Below, in pieces: positions 52,625 to 61,020 of a stretch of 64,000 bases of DNA (the stretch's first letter is position 1; each line of letters starts with the position of its first letter). This DNA is from Pontivivens sp032464575. GTDB taxonomy: Bacteria > Pseudomonadota > Alphaproteobacteria > Rhodobacterales > Rhodobacteraceae. A program made the translations under genes and the position numbers. The notes beneath the pieces were generated by a model that saw only the letters and a program-made list of their open reading frames with translations, searched no databases and was not told the origin of the DNA. The stretch is from the NCBI GenBank assembly GCA_032464575.1, contig JAWDKM010000002.1:496001-560000 (forward strand), read 5' to 3'.

Positions 52625-53190
52625 ACGTCCGGGCTGCCGGACGAGACGCCGACCTGCGCCGGGCGCAGGAGCCGGTCGCCGATCATGAAGCCTTCGGTCA
52701 TGACCTGGATAACGCAGCCGGCCTCGATGCCGGGCATCGGGGCTTCGAACATCGCCTGGTGGAGCTTCGGATCGAACTTGTCGCCCATCTCCGGATCGAT
52801 GCGGGTGATCTTGTGCTTCACGAAGGCGGCGAGAAGCTCGCGCTGCGTCAGTTCGATTCCCTCGATCACCGCGGCCGCGACCTCGCGCTGTTCGTCGGTC
52901 ACGGCCTCGACCGCGCGTTTGAGGTTGTCGTGCACGGGCAGGAGCTCACGGGCGAGGCGGGTGCCGCCATAGGTCTCTGCATCCTTGCGGTCGCGCTCGG
53001 CGCGCTTGCGGAGGTTCTCCATCTCCGCGTAGGCGCGCAGGAGCCTGTCCTGCAGGTCGTCCCGCTCTGTGCGCAGGGCATCGATCTCGGCGTCCGGGTC
53101 GGCATAACCGGCATCGGTTTCGGTGGTGACGTCCTCGGCATCGGCCAGGATCTCGTCGATCTGCTCTTCGATCTGTTTCTCGTCGGACAT
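52621..53190 (-). CDS. grpE: GrpE, nucleotide exchange factor for DnaK
   Basis: A 189-aa GrpE. A long N-terminal coiled coil (residues ~25-90, ending RKRAERDRKDAETYGGTRLA) leads to the beta-wing domain with FDPKLHQAMFEAP and GDRLLRPAQVGVS. It releases ADP from DnaK. It lies 34 bases after hrcA on the same strand; dnaK and dnaJ are not in the window. Confidence 0.95.
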   Translation of the reverse strand: MSDEKQIEEQIDEILADAEDVTTETDAGYADPDAEIDALRTERDDLQDRLLRAYAEMENLRKRAERDRKDAETYGGTRLARELLPVHDNLKRAVEAVTDEQREVAAAVIEGIELTQRELLAAFVKHKITRIDPEMGDKFDPKLHQAMFEAPMPGIEAGCVIQVMTEGFMIGDRLLRPAQVGVSSGSPDV

Positions 53191-53224
53191 GCGCGGCCCT
53201 TCGTCTTCCCCACTCGATGCCTGC

Positions 53225-54292
53225 TCAGCGGCCGTCCTTGATGAGACGGCTCACGAGCTGGGCGGTGTAATCCACGATTGGAACGATGCGGCCGTAGTTG
53301 AGCCGGGTGGGCCCGATGACGCCGATCGCTCCGATGATCTTCCGGTCCGCGTTCATATAGGGAGATACCACCAGAGAGGAACCGGAAAGTGAAAAGAGCT
53401 TGTTCTCCGCGCCTATGAAGACACGCACGCCGTCGCCCTCCTCGGTCAGGGAAAGGAGCTGCGCAAGGTCGCGCTTACGCTCGATATCGTCGAAGAGCTG
53501 GCGGATGCGGTCGAGATCGTCCTCCGCCTGGCTGCTGTCGATCAAATGCGAGGTGCCGCGAACGATGAGACGGTCGCGGTCGGTCCCCTCGCGATCGGAC
53601 CAGAGCGCGACACCGGATTCGACAAGACCGGCCGCGAGCGCGTCGAGCTCGCGACGGCGGGCGGCGATCTGCTCGGTGACAACCCCGCGGGCCTCGCTGA
53701 CGGTGCGGCCCTCCAACACGGCGTTGAGGAAATTCGCGGCCTCCCGCATGGCCGACGGCGGCAAGCCGGCGGGGGGTGTGAAGATGCGGTTCTCCACCTG
53801 ACCATCGGCGGTGACGAGCACGACGAGGGCACGGTCCTCGGCGAGCGACACGAACTCGATATGGCGGATCGGGGCTTCGACCTGTGGGGCGAGGACGAGA
53901 GAGGCGCCGCGCGTGAGGCCGGACAGTACCCCGCTCGCACGGTCGAGGGCGATGGCGATGTCGTCGTCGTCCTGATCCAGCGCACGTTCGATCTCGGCCC
54001 GGTCCATCGCGTCGATCTCCGCCCCTTCGATGAAGCCGTCCACGAAGAGGCGCAGTCCGCGATGGGTGGGCACGCGGCCCGCGCTCACATGCGGGCTGTC
54101 GAGCAGACCGAGCAGTTCGAGATCCTGCATCACGTTGCGGATGGTCGCGGGCGACCCACCGTCGGGAAGCGCCCGCGACAGGGTGCGCGAACCCACCGGC
54201 TCCCCGGTCTCCAGATATGTCTCCACCAGCGAGCGGAAGACGGATCGCGCGCGGTCGCTGAGCTCGGTGATCGGTGCGGTGCGGTCGGACAT
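53225..54292 (-). CDS. hrcA: HrcA, heat-inducible transcription repressor
   Basis: A 355-aa repressor with an N-terminal winged helix (VGSRTLSRALPDGGSPATIR, LELLGLLDSPHVSAGRVPTH) and a GAF-like dimer domain with the C-terminal YGRIVPIVDYTAQLVSRLI. It represses groE-type genes through CIRCE sites; no CIRCE sequence is visible in its own 125-bp upstream region. I start at the ATG at 54292, with AAAGGAGG about 12 bases upstream. It is divergent from rph. Confidence 0.95.
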   Translation of the reverse strand: MSDRTAPITELSDRARSVFRSLVETYLETGEPVGSRTLSRALPDGGSPATIRNVMQDLELLGLLDSPHVSAGRVPTHRGLRLFVDGFIEGAEIDAMDRAEIERALDQDDDDIAIALDRASGVLSGLTRGASLVLAPQVEAPIRHIEFVSLAEDRALVVLVTADGQVENRIFTPPAGLPPSAMREAANFLNAVLEGRTVSEARGVVTEQIAARRRELDALAAGLVESGVALWSDREGTDRDRLIVRGTSHLIDSSQAEDDLDRIRQLFDDIERKRDLAQLLSLTEEGDGVRVFIGAENKLFSLSGSSLVVSPYMNADRKIIGAIGVIGPTRLNYGRIVPIVDYTAQLVSRLIKDGR

Positions 54293-54417
54293 CGCCGGCG
54301 GGTTCCTCCTTTGAACGACGTAGGCAGGTCTGCAGGAGCCGTCAATCGCGGGGGAGGGTTGCTGGACGTCGGCAGGGGGAGCCGATACAGAAGCGGCACA
54401 CTTCAAAGGAGATCCAA

Positions 54418-55131
54418 ATGCGCCCGTCCGGCCGTGCCGCAGATGCCCTTCGCCCCGTCTTCATCGAAACAGAAGTCACCAAGCACGCCGAGGGTTCCTG
54501 CCTGATCCGCTGTGGCGATACGCATGTTCTGTGCACCGCGTCCGTCGAGGAGCGCGTACCGCCTTTCTTGCGCAACACGGGCCTGGGCTGGGTCACCGCG
54601 GAGTACGGGATGCTGCCGCGCGCGACGACGACGCGCAACCGGCGCGAGGCGCAGGCGGGCAAGCAATCGGGCCGCACGCAGGAGATCCAGCGGCTGATCG
54701 GGCGTAGTCTGCGGGCGTCGGTGGACCGCGTCGCACTTGGCGAGCGGCAGATCACGGTGGACTGCGATGTGATCCAGGCGGATGGCGGGACGCGCTGCGC
54801 CTCGATCACCGGCGGTTGGGTCGCGCTGCGGCTGGCGGTGAACACGCTGATGAAGGCGGGCGAGATCAAGTCGGACCCATTGACGGAACATGTCGCCGCG
54901 GTCAGCTGCGGGATCGTCACCGGAACGCCGGTATTGGACCTCGACTATGCCGAGGACTCGAATGCGGGGACGGATGCGAATTTCGTGATGACAGGCTCCG
55001 GCGGACTGGTGGAGATCCAGGGCTCGGCAGAGGGCGCGACCTTCAGCAGGACAGAGTTCGAGCAGTTGATGAACCTTGCCGAGATCGGCGTGCGGGACCT
55101 GATCGCCGCGCAGAAGGACGCCGTGGAATGA
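54418..55131 (+). CDS. rph: Rph, ribonuclease PH
   Basis: A 237-aa phosphorolytic 3' exoribonuclease that trims tRNA precursors. Motifs are MRPSGRAADALRPV, VTAEYGMLPRATTTRNRRE, RTQEIQRLIGRSLRA and QADGGTRCASITGG. The ATG has AAGGAG 8 bases upstream. The rdgB start overlaps its stop (ATGA). Gene order rph-rdgB-hemW is common in alphaproteobacteria. Confidence 0.96.
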   Translation: MRPSGRAADALRPVFIETEVTKHAEGSCLIRCGDTHVLCTASVEERVPPFLRNTGLGWVTAEYGMLPRATTTRNRREAQAGKQSGRTQEIQRLIGRSLRASVDRVALGERQITVDCDVIQADGGTRCASITGGWVALRLAVNTLMKAGEIKSDPLTEHVAAVSCGIVTGTPVLDLDYAEDSNAGTDANFVMTGSGGLVEIQGSAEGATFSRTEFEQLMNLAEIGVRDLIAAQKDAVE

Positions 55132-55739
55132 CACGGCGGCTCAGCGAGCGGCGACTGGTTCTTGCGTCCCACAACGCCGGAAAGCTGCGGGAGATCGCGG
55201 CGTTGCTCGAACCCTTCGGGATCGATGTGACCTCGGCCGGCGAGCTGGGCCTCCAGGAACCGGAGGAGACCGAAGACAGCTTCGCAGGCAATGCGCGGCT
55301 CAAGGCGCATTACGCGGCGGAGGCGGCAGGCCTGGTCGCGCTCAGCGACGACAGCGGGATCGAGGTCGATGCACTGGACGGTGCGCCGGGTGTCTACACC
55401 GCGGACTGGGCCGAGACCGGAGCGGGACGCGACTTCATGCAGGCGATGACGCGAACCTGGCATGAGGTCCAGCAGAGCGGCTCCGATGAACCGCACACAG
55501 CGCGGTTCGTGTGCACGCTGTGCCTTGCGTGGCCGGATGGGCATGACGAGATCTTTCGTGGGGAGGCGACGGGGCGCCTCGTCTGGCCGCCACGCGGGAC
55601 CCAGGGTTTCGGCTACGATCCGATGTTCCTGCCGGACGGCGAGACCCGGACCTTCGGCGAGATGGCCTATGCCGACAAGGAGCCCCTGAGCCATCGCGCC
55701 GATGCGTTCCGGAAGCTGGTCACTGCCTGCCTTGGCTGA
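55128..55739 (+). CDS. rdgB: RdgB, XTP/dITP pyrophosphatase
   Basis: A 203-aa house-cleaning enzyme that hydrolyses ITP, dITP and XTP to monophosphates. Motifs are LVLASHNAGKLREIAALL, LSDDSGIEVDALDGAPGVY, TQGFGYDPMFLP and LSHRADAFRKL. It overlaps rph by four bases and shares its last 38 bases with the 5' end of hemW if hemW starts at its ATG. Confidence 0.96.
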   Translation: MTRRLSERRLVLASHNAGKLREIAALLEPFGIDVTSAGELGLQEPEETEDSFAGNARLKAHYAAEAAGLVALSDDSGIEVDALDGAPGVYTADWAETGAGRDFMQAMTRTWHEVQQSGSDEPHTARFVCTLCLAWPDGHDEIFRGEATGRLVWPPRGTQGFGYDPMFLPDGETRTFGEMAYADKEPLSHRADAFRKLVTACLG

Positions 55740-56877
55740 TGGTGGGTTCGGGATCTACGTGCATTGGCCGTTCTGCGCGGCGAAGTGCCCTTATTGCGAC
55801 TTCAATTCGCATGTCCGGCGGGAGGTCGACCACGCGGCGTGGTGCACGGCGCTGCTTAGGGAGTTGCGCTGGCACGGCGACCGCGTTCCGGCACGACCGG
55901 TCGACACGGTGTTCTTCGGCGGAGGCACGCCGAGCCTGATGGCACCGGAGACGGTGCACGCAATCCTGCAAGAGATCGATGCGATCTGGGGTTTGCGGCC
56001 GGGATCGGAAATCACACTCGAGGCGAACCCGACTTCGGTCGAGGCGGGGCGGTTCCGCGATTTCCGGACGGCAGGCATCAACCGTGTGTCGATGGGTGTG
56101 CAGGCGCTGGATGACGCCGATCTGAGACGGCTTGGCCGTCTTCACAGCGTCGCAGAAGCTCGTGCGGCGTTCGACATCGCACGGGACGCGTTCGATCGGG
56201 TGAGCTTCGATCTCATCTACGCACGGCAGGGTCAGACGCTAGGTGGTTGGCGCGAGGAGCTTGGCGAGGCGGTGGCCATGGCGGTGGACCACCTGTCACT
56301 CTACCAGCTCACCATCGAACCCGGCACCGCCTTTGGTGATCTTCACAAATCGGGGCGCCTGCGGGATCTGCCAGCGGATGGACTGGCCGCAGACATGTAT
56401 CTGCTGACGCAGGAGATGACAGCTGCGGCCGGAATGCCCGCTTACGAGATCTCGAACCACGCGCGGCCGGGTGCGATGTCGGCGCACAATCTGATCTATT
56501 GGCGATGCGGCGACTACGTGGGGATCGGTCCGGGTGCGCATGGCAGGGTAACGCTGGACGGCGCGCGTTGTGCGACGGAAACCGTGCGCAATCCCGAAGC
56601 TTACCTGGAAGCCGTTTCGCAACGCGGCGAGGCCATCAGCTCACTGGAGCCGGTCTCCATCGAGGATCGAGCGCTGGAACATCTATTGATGGGACTGCGG
56701 CTCGCGGAGGGGATCAGCCTGACCCGACATAAGGAGATTGCCGGCCGGTCGCTCGACCTGTCGCATGCCCAGGTGATGGTTGACCAAGGTCTGCTGGAGA
56801 TCGACGGAGACCGGCTTCGCATTACGCCGTCCGGCCGGCCGGTGACGAACGCGATTTTGCGTGAGATTTTAGGCTAA
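55702..56877 (+). CDS. hemW: HemW, haem chaperone (radical SAM, formerly CPDH-like)
   Basis: A 391-aa radical SAM protein. The cluster motif is FCAAKCPYCDF; VDTVFFGGGTPSL and MGVQALDDADLRRLGR follow. The Cys placement matches HemW, which lacks coproporphyrinogen oxidase activity and inserts haem. I report the ATG at 55702, inside rdgB; a TTG at 55732, overlapping the rdgB stop, gives a family-like N-terminus and is a real alternative. It ends one base before parB from the other strand. Confidence 0.9.
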   Translation: MRSGSWSLPALADGGFGIYVHWPFCAAKCPYCDFNSHVRREVDHAAWCTALLRELRWHGDRVPARPVDTVFFGGGTPSLMAPETVHAILQEIDAIWGLRPGSEITLEANPTSVEAGRFRDFRTAGINRVSMGVQALDDADLRRLGRLHSVAEARAAFDIARDAFDRVSFDLIYARQGQTLGGWREELGEAVAMAVDHLSLYQLTIEPGTAFGDLHKSGRLRDLPADGLAADMYLLTQEMTAAAGMPAYEISNHARPGAMSAHNLIYWRCGDYVGIGPGAHGRVTLDGARCATETVRNPEAYLEAVSQRGEAISSLEPVSIEDRALEHLLMGLRLAEGISLTRHKEIAGRSLDLSHAQVMVDQGLLEIDGDRLRITPSGRPVTNAILREILG

Positions 56878-56878
56878 C

Positions 56879-57757
56879 CTATTGATCTGAAGATAGAATT
56901 TGACAGATCTTGTCGAGCTGGTCGAGATCCCGATATGCCAGCATGACCTGGCCACCGGTTCCATCCCGACGGTGATTGATCGAGACCTTGAGACCCAGTG
57001 CTGCCGAAAGGTCCCCTTCCAGAACGCGTGTGTCCGCATCCTTGGCCGCCGCTGTCGTCGCGCCTGAATTCACCGGAGCTTTCGGGACTCTGGCGAGTTG
57101 TTCAGCCTGTCGCACCGACAAGCCCTTTTCGACGATCTGGCGGGCCAGCGGAACCGGATCGGCCAGCGGGACGAGGGCACGTGCGTGACCGGCAGACAGT
57201 TTCCCCTCGGCCAGCATGAGAAGGATTTCGTCCGGCAAAGTTAGCAATCGCAAAAGGTTGGCGATATGGGATCGGCTCTTGCCGAGTGCCTCCGCGAGCT
57301 TTTCCTGCGTATGGCCGAAACGATCCATAAGCTGGCGGTAGCCCTGCGCCTCCTCCACCGGGTTGAGGTCTGCCCGCTGGATGTTCTCGATAATCGCGAC
57401 TTCGAGCACTTCGGCATCGTTGAGCGGGCGAACGACCACGGGAATGTCATGCAGTTTCGCCCGCTGCGCAGCGCGCCACCGACGCTCACCGGCAACGATC
57501 TGAAAGCCTACCGCTCCATTGGGCGCCGGGCGTACGATGAGCGGCTGGATCACGCCCTTTTCGCGGATGGAACGAGTGAGATCGTCGAGATCCGCTTCGG
57601 TGAACACGCGGCGGGGCTGGTCGGGGTTCGCCTGAAGCTGATCGATCGGAACGGTTCGAAGGCCGCCCGCATCGTCCGTCGTGTCCGTCGTATCGATATC
57701 AGCGAGCAGCGCGGAGAGCCCGCGGCCGAGACCCTTGCGTTCGGTTTTGGATGCCAT
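56879..57757 (-). CDS. parB: ParB, chromosome partitioning CTPase
   Basis: A 292-aa ParB. The N-terminal KGLGRGLSALLAD precedes the CTP-binding domain (GVIQPLIVRP, GERRWRAAQRA, IIENIQRADLNPVEEAQGY), the helix-turn-helix (EKLAEALGKSRSHIANLLRL) and a C-terminal dimer segment. It loads on parS as a sliding clamp; two parS sites lie 1.4 and 3.2 kb upstream in the same operon. The ATG lies 10 bases after parA. Confidence 0.96.
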   Translation of the reverse strand: MASKTERKGLGRGLSALLADIDTTDTTDDAGGLRTVPIDQLQANPDQPRRVFTEADLDDLTRSIREKGVIQPLIVRPAPNGAVGFQIVAGERRWRAAQRAKLHDIPVVVRPLNDAEVLEVAIIENIQRADLNPVEEAQGYRQLMDRFGHTQEKLAEALGKSRSHIANLLRLLTLPDEILLMLAEGKLSAGHARALVPLADPVPLARQIVEKGLSVRQAEQLARVPKAPVNSGATTAAAKDADTRVLEGDLSAALGLKVSINHRRDGTGGQVMLAYRDLDQLDKICQILSSDQ

Positions 57758-57767
57758 GTTCCGCCTC

Positions 57768-58568
57768 CTAGTCCGCCACCGCGACGTCCTGGCGTCGGCG
57801 CAGGAGCTCGGCCGCGAGACGCTGGTAGGCCAGGCTGCCTGCACTCGTTTCATCATACAAGAGCGCCGGCACGGCGTGGGACGGCGCCTCCGACAACCGG
57901 ACGTTGCGCGGTATCACTGTCTCGTAGACCACGTCACCCAGTGTGGCACGGGCATCGGCCGCGACCTGATGGGACAGGTTGTTCCGGCGGTCGTACATCG
58001 TGAGCACGATGCCCTGGATCTCTAGACTCGGGTTCAGAGCGGAGCGCACCTCACGGATGGTGTTCATGAGCTGCGACAGCCCCTCGAGCGCGAAGAACTC
58101 ACATTGCAAAGGGACAATGACGGCATTCGCGGCCGTCAGTGCGTTCACTGTCAGCAGATTCAGCGACGGCGGACAGTCAATCAGAACGTAATCGTAGCCG
58201 GCATCGAGCGTACGCAGCGCTTGCTTCAGCCGCGTCGCGCGGCCCGTGCGTCCCATCAGCTCCATATCAGCGGAGCTGAGATCGGGCTGTGCTGGCGCGA
58301 TGTGCAGGTCGGGGACGATGGTTTCGAGCAGGATGTCCGATAACGGTCTGTTTTCGATCAGCACGTCGTAGGTCGACAACTTTCGTTGGTCGCGCCCGAT
58401 GCCCAAACCCGTGGACGCATTACCCTGTGGATCGAGATCGATCAGGAGGACGCGGCGACCCGAAGCAGCAAGCGCCGTCCCCATGTTGATGGCGGTGGTC
58501 GTCTTGCCAACGCCGCCCTTCTGATTCGCGAGGGCAATGACGTCAGGTTTCTGGCTGTTGACCGACAC
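57768..58568 (-). CDS. parA: ParA, chromosome partitioning ATPase
   Basis: A 266-aa ParA/Soj ATPase with the deviant Walker A ANQKGGVGKTTTAINMG, Walker A' VLLIDLDPQGNAS, and Walker B YVLIDCPPSLNLLT. It forms the gradient that moves ParB-parS complexes. Its first 26 bases overlap the end of rsmG, the order typical for alphaproteobacteria. Confidence 0.97.
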   Translation of the reverse strand: MSVNSQKPDVIALANQKGGVGKTTTAINMGTALAASGRRVLLIDLDPQGNASTGLGIGRDQRKLSTYDVLIENRPLSDILLETIVPDLHIAPAQPDLSSADMELMGRTGRATRLKQALRTLDAGYDYVLIDCPPSLNLLTVNALTAANAVIVPLQCEFFALEGLSQLMNTIREVRSALNPSLEIQGIVLTMYDRRNNLSHQVAADARATLGDVVYETVIPRNVRLSEAPSHAVPALLYDETSAGSLAYQRLAAELLRRRQDVAVAD

Positions 58569-59154
58569 GTCGGGCCCCCGTGATCTTGAGGATGCTGCTC
58601 TCCGGGTCCGTTACGCTCGGGATCCGATCCAGTTCGAATGTCCAGTTTTCACGCGCCGCGGTCAATTCCTGATCGGCTGTTCGCCCTTTCGGAAACAGCA
58701 ATGTGCCCTCAGGGTTTGCATGCCGATGTGCGAAGGAAAGCAGATTGGGCAGGCTGGCGAGCGCGCGGGCGCTCAGTACGTCGGCACAGAGAGGGCCGAG
58801 AGCCTCAATGCGGTCGTTGAGGATTTCGACGTTGAGCGCGAGCGTGCGTACAACCTCTTTCAGGAACAAGCACTTGCGCCGATCACTCTCCACAAGTGTG
58901 ACCGTCCGGTGAGGCGCTGCGATGGCGATTACGAGGCCAGGAAAGCCTCCACCACTGCCGAGATCGACCCACGTACCTTCGAGTGGTGCAAGATTCAGAA
59001 GCTGCAGAGAATCCGCAATATGACGGTGCTCGAGATCGTCGAGTGTCGCACTACTCACGAGATTGATGCGGGAATTCCACTTTCGAAGCAGCGTAGCATA
59101 AGTCTGCAGGTCAGCACGTGTTTCACGTGAAACATCACGAAGTGCTTCGCTCAT
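58543..59154 (-). CDS. rsmG: RsmG, 16S rRNA G527 methyltransferase
   Basis: A 203-aa SAM-dependent methyltransferase with the SAM loop VDLGSGGGFPGLVIAIA. It makes 7-methylguanosine 527 in 16S rRNA. Residues 7-12 (DVSRET) are the translation of a parS site at 59119-59134, so the coding sequence doubles as a chromosome partition site. The ATG overlaps the mnmG stop (ATGA). Confidence 0.95.
   Translation of the reverse strand: MSEALRDVSRETRADLQTYATLLRKWNSRINLVSSATLDDLEHRHIADSLQLLNLAPLEGTWVDLGSGGGFPGLVIAIAAPHRTVTLVESDRRKCLFLKEVVRTLALNVEILNDRIEALGPLCADVLSARALASLPNLLSFAHRHANPEGTLLFPKGRTADQELTAARENWTFELDRIPSVTDPESSILKITGARRVGQQPET
59119..59134. promoter_or_regulatory. parS site inside rsmG
   Basis: TGTTTCACGTGAAACA is a perfect 16-bp palindrome identical to the bacterial parS consensus. 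It lies in codons 7-12 of rsmG. ParB, encoded 1.4 kb away, should bind here. Confidence 0.92.
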
Positions 59155-61019
59155 GCAGAGATCCGGTACTCACGACGTACAACGGCCAGAATCAGTGTCA
59201 AAGCGGCCGGAGTCATGCCGTCGATCCGGGATGCCTGCGCAAGCGTTGACGGACAAACGCTCGAAAGCTTGAGCCTGAGTTCCGACGAAAGGCCATGGAT
59301 TGCGTCATAGTCAAGATCGGCCGGAAGCTCGACTAACTCATCCCGACGCATCGCCTCGACATCGCGGCGCTGTCGTTCGATGTAGCTCGCGTAGAGTGCA
59401 TCACGCTCCATCTGTTCCGCGATCCTGGGATCGGTATCGAGTACCTCAGGCCAGATCACCGCCAGCGCTGCGAAATCGACATCCTTATAGGACAGCAGCT
59501 CCATGCCATTCCGGCGCACACCGTCGCGATTGACCTTAATCCCATAGTCTGCGGCCTGTTGGGGAGTGAGCTCTTGGCTCTTGAGAAGCGTCCTCGCTGC
59601 GTCCAACGCCTTACGCTTCCTCTCGAAGACCAGCATCCGTTCCGATCCAACGCAGCCGAAGCCGATACCCTTCTCCGTCAGACGCTGATCAGCATTGTCC
59701 GCCCTCAACGCGAGTCGGTATTCCGCTCGCGAGGTGAACATCCGGTACGGCTCCGCAACACCCCGAGTGACGAGATCATCAATCATCACGCCGATATAGG
59801 CCTCTGCGCGATCCAAGATGAACGAGCCACGATCCATCGTGGCAGAGGCCGCGTTCAAGCCAGCTATCAGGCCTTGCGCAGCCGCTTCCTCGTAGCCTGT
59901 CGTTCCATTGATCTGGCCGGCGAGGTACAGGCCAGGCATCCGCTGCAACTCCAGCGTATGACCCAGTGCGCGAGGATCGACGTAGTCGTATTCGATCGCA
60001 TAACCCGGTTGCACAATGCGTACCTGCTCAAGGCCGGCAATCGACCTCACGTACTGCTCCTGAACGCCCAAAGGCAGCGATGTCGAAACTCCGTTGGGAT
60101 AGACGAGATCGCTGTCGAGGCCCTCGGGCTCCAGGAAGACCTGATGCGCATCCTTTGCCGCAAATCGTACAACCTTATCCTCGATGGATGGGCAGTAGCG
60201 CGGACCCACGCCATCGATATGGCCCCCGTACATGGCGGAGCGATCCAGATTATTCCGTATGATCTCGTGCGTATGTTCGTTTGTATACGTGATCCCACAG
60301 CTGACCTGCCGCGCTGTTACGCCTTCGGAGAGGAATGAAAACAACTCCGGATCATTGTCGCCCGGCTGCAGCTCCAATCGCGACCAGTCGATGGTACGCG
60401 TGTCCAGCCGCGGCGGCGTTCCGGTCTTCAGCCGTCCAAGAGGGAGGTCCAGCGCGCGGAGCCGATCGGCGAGCCGCGTGGCCGCGGTGTCTCCCATCCG
60501 CCCACCTGTCTGACGCTGATCCCCGATATGGATCACACCGTTCAAAAACGTGCCTGTCGTTAGGACGCAGCTCCTGCATTCCACCAAGCTACCGTCGCAC
60601 AGTTCCACGCCCTCCACACGCTGATCGCGAACAAGAAGATCGACAACTTCGCCCTCGATTATGTCGAGACCCGATTGCTCGCTTACAGCGGCCTGCATAC
60701 CCTCGCGATACAACGCCCGATCTGCCTGCGCGCGAGGACCCTGCACCGCGGGCCCCTTTCGACGGTTCAACAGGCGGAACTGGATGCCAGCACGATCCGC
60801 CACGCGGCCCATCGCTCCGTCCAGTGCATCAATTTCACGTACCAGATGACCCTTGCCGAGACCACCAATCGCCGGGTTACAAGACATTTCTCCGATGCGA
60901 TCGAACCGATGCGTCAGCAGCGCGGTTTTTGCGCCCAGGCGTGCCGCTGCCAGCGCAGCTTCGGTTCCGGCATGCCCGCCACCAATTACAATTACGTCGT
61001 AGTGTTTCACGTGAAACAT
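59151..61019 (-). CDS. mnmG: MnmG, tRNA U34 carboxymethylaminomethyl synthase subunit
   Basis: A 622-aa FAD protein with VIVIGGGHAGTEAALAAAR at the N-terminus, CNPAIGGLGKGHLVREIDAL and VLTTGTFLNGVIHIG. With MnmE it modifies wobble uridine 34. I use the ATG at 61019; the first six residues MFHVKH are read from a parS site. mnmE ends one base upstream. Length fits the family. Confidence 0.96.
   Translation of the reverse strand: MFHVKHYDVIVIGGGHAGTEAALAAARLGAKTALLTHRFDRIGEMSCNPAIGGLGKGHLVREIDALDGAMGRVADRAGIQFRLLNRRKGPAVQGPRAQADRALYREGMQAAVSEQSGLDIIEGEVVDLLVRDQRVEGVELCDGSLVECRSCVLTTGTFLNGVIHIGDQRQTGGRMGDTAATRLADRLRALDLPLGRLKTGTPPRLDTRTIDWSRLELQPGDNDPELFSFLSEGVTARQVSCGITYTNEHTHEIIRNNLDRSAMYGGHIDGVGPRYCPSIEDKVVRFAAKDAHQVFLEPEGLDSDLVYPNGVSTSLPLGVQEQYVRSIAGLEQVRIVQPGYAIEYDYVDPRALGHTLELQRMPGLYLAGQINGTTGYEEAAAQGLIAGLNAASATMDRGSFILDRAEAYIGVMIDDLVTRGVAEPYRMFTSRAEYRLALRADNADQRLTEKGIGFGCVGSERMLVFERKRKALDAARTLLKSQELTPQQAADYGIKVNRDGVRRNGMELLSYKDVDFAALAVIWPEVLDTDPRIAEQMERDALYASYIERQRRDVEAMRRDELVELPADLDYDAIHGLSSELRLKLSSVCPSTLAQASRIDGMTPAALTLILAVVRREYRISA
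61003..61018. promoter_or_regulatory. parS site over the mnmG start
   Basis: A second exact copy of TGTTTCACGTGAAACA covers codons 1-6 of mnmG, one base inside its ATG. It lies 1884 bp from the copy in rsmG. Both are perfect matches to the consensus. Confidence 0.92.
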
Positions 61020-61020
61020 C

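Noticed and set aside
54293..54417. Search for a CIRCE element before hrcA
   Set aside because: No TTAGCACTC-N9-GAGTGCTAA-like dyad is visible in this gap; hrcA-grpE may be controlled by sigma-32 or another route.
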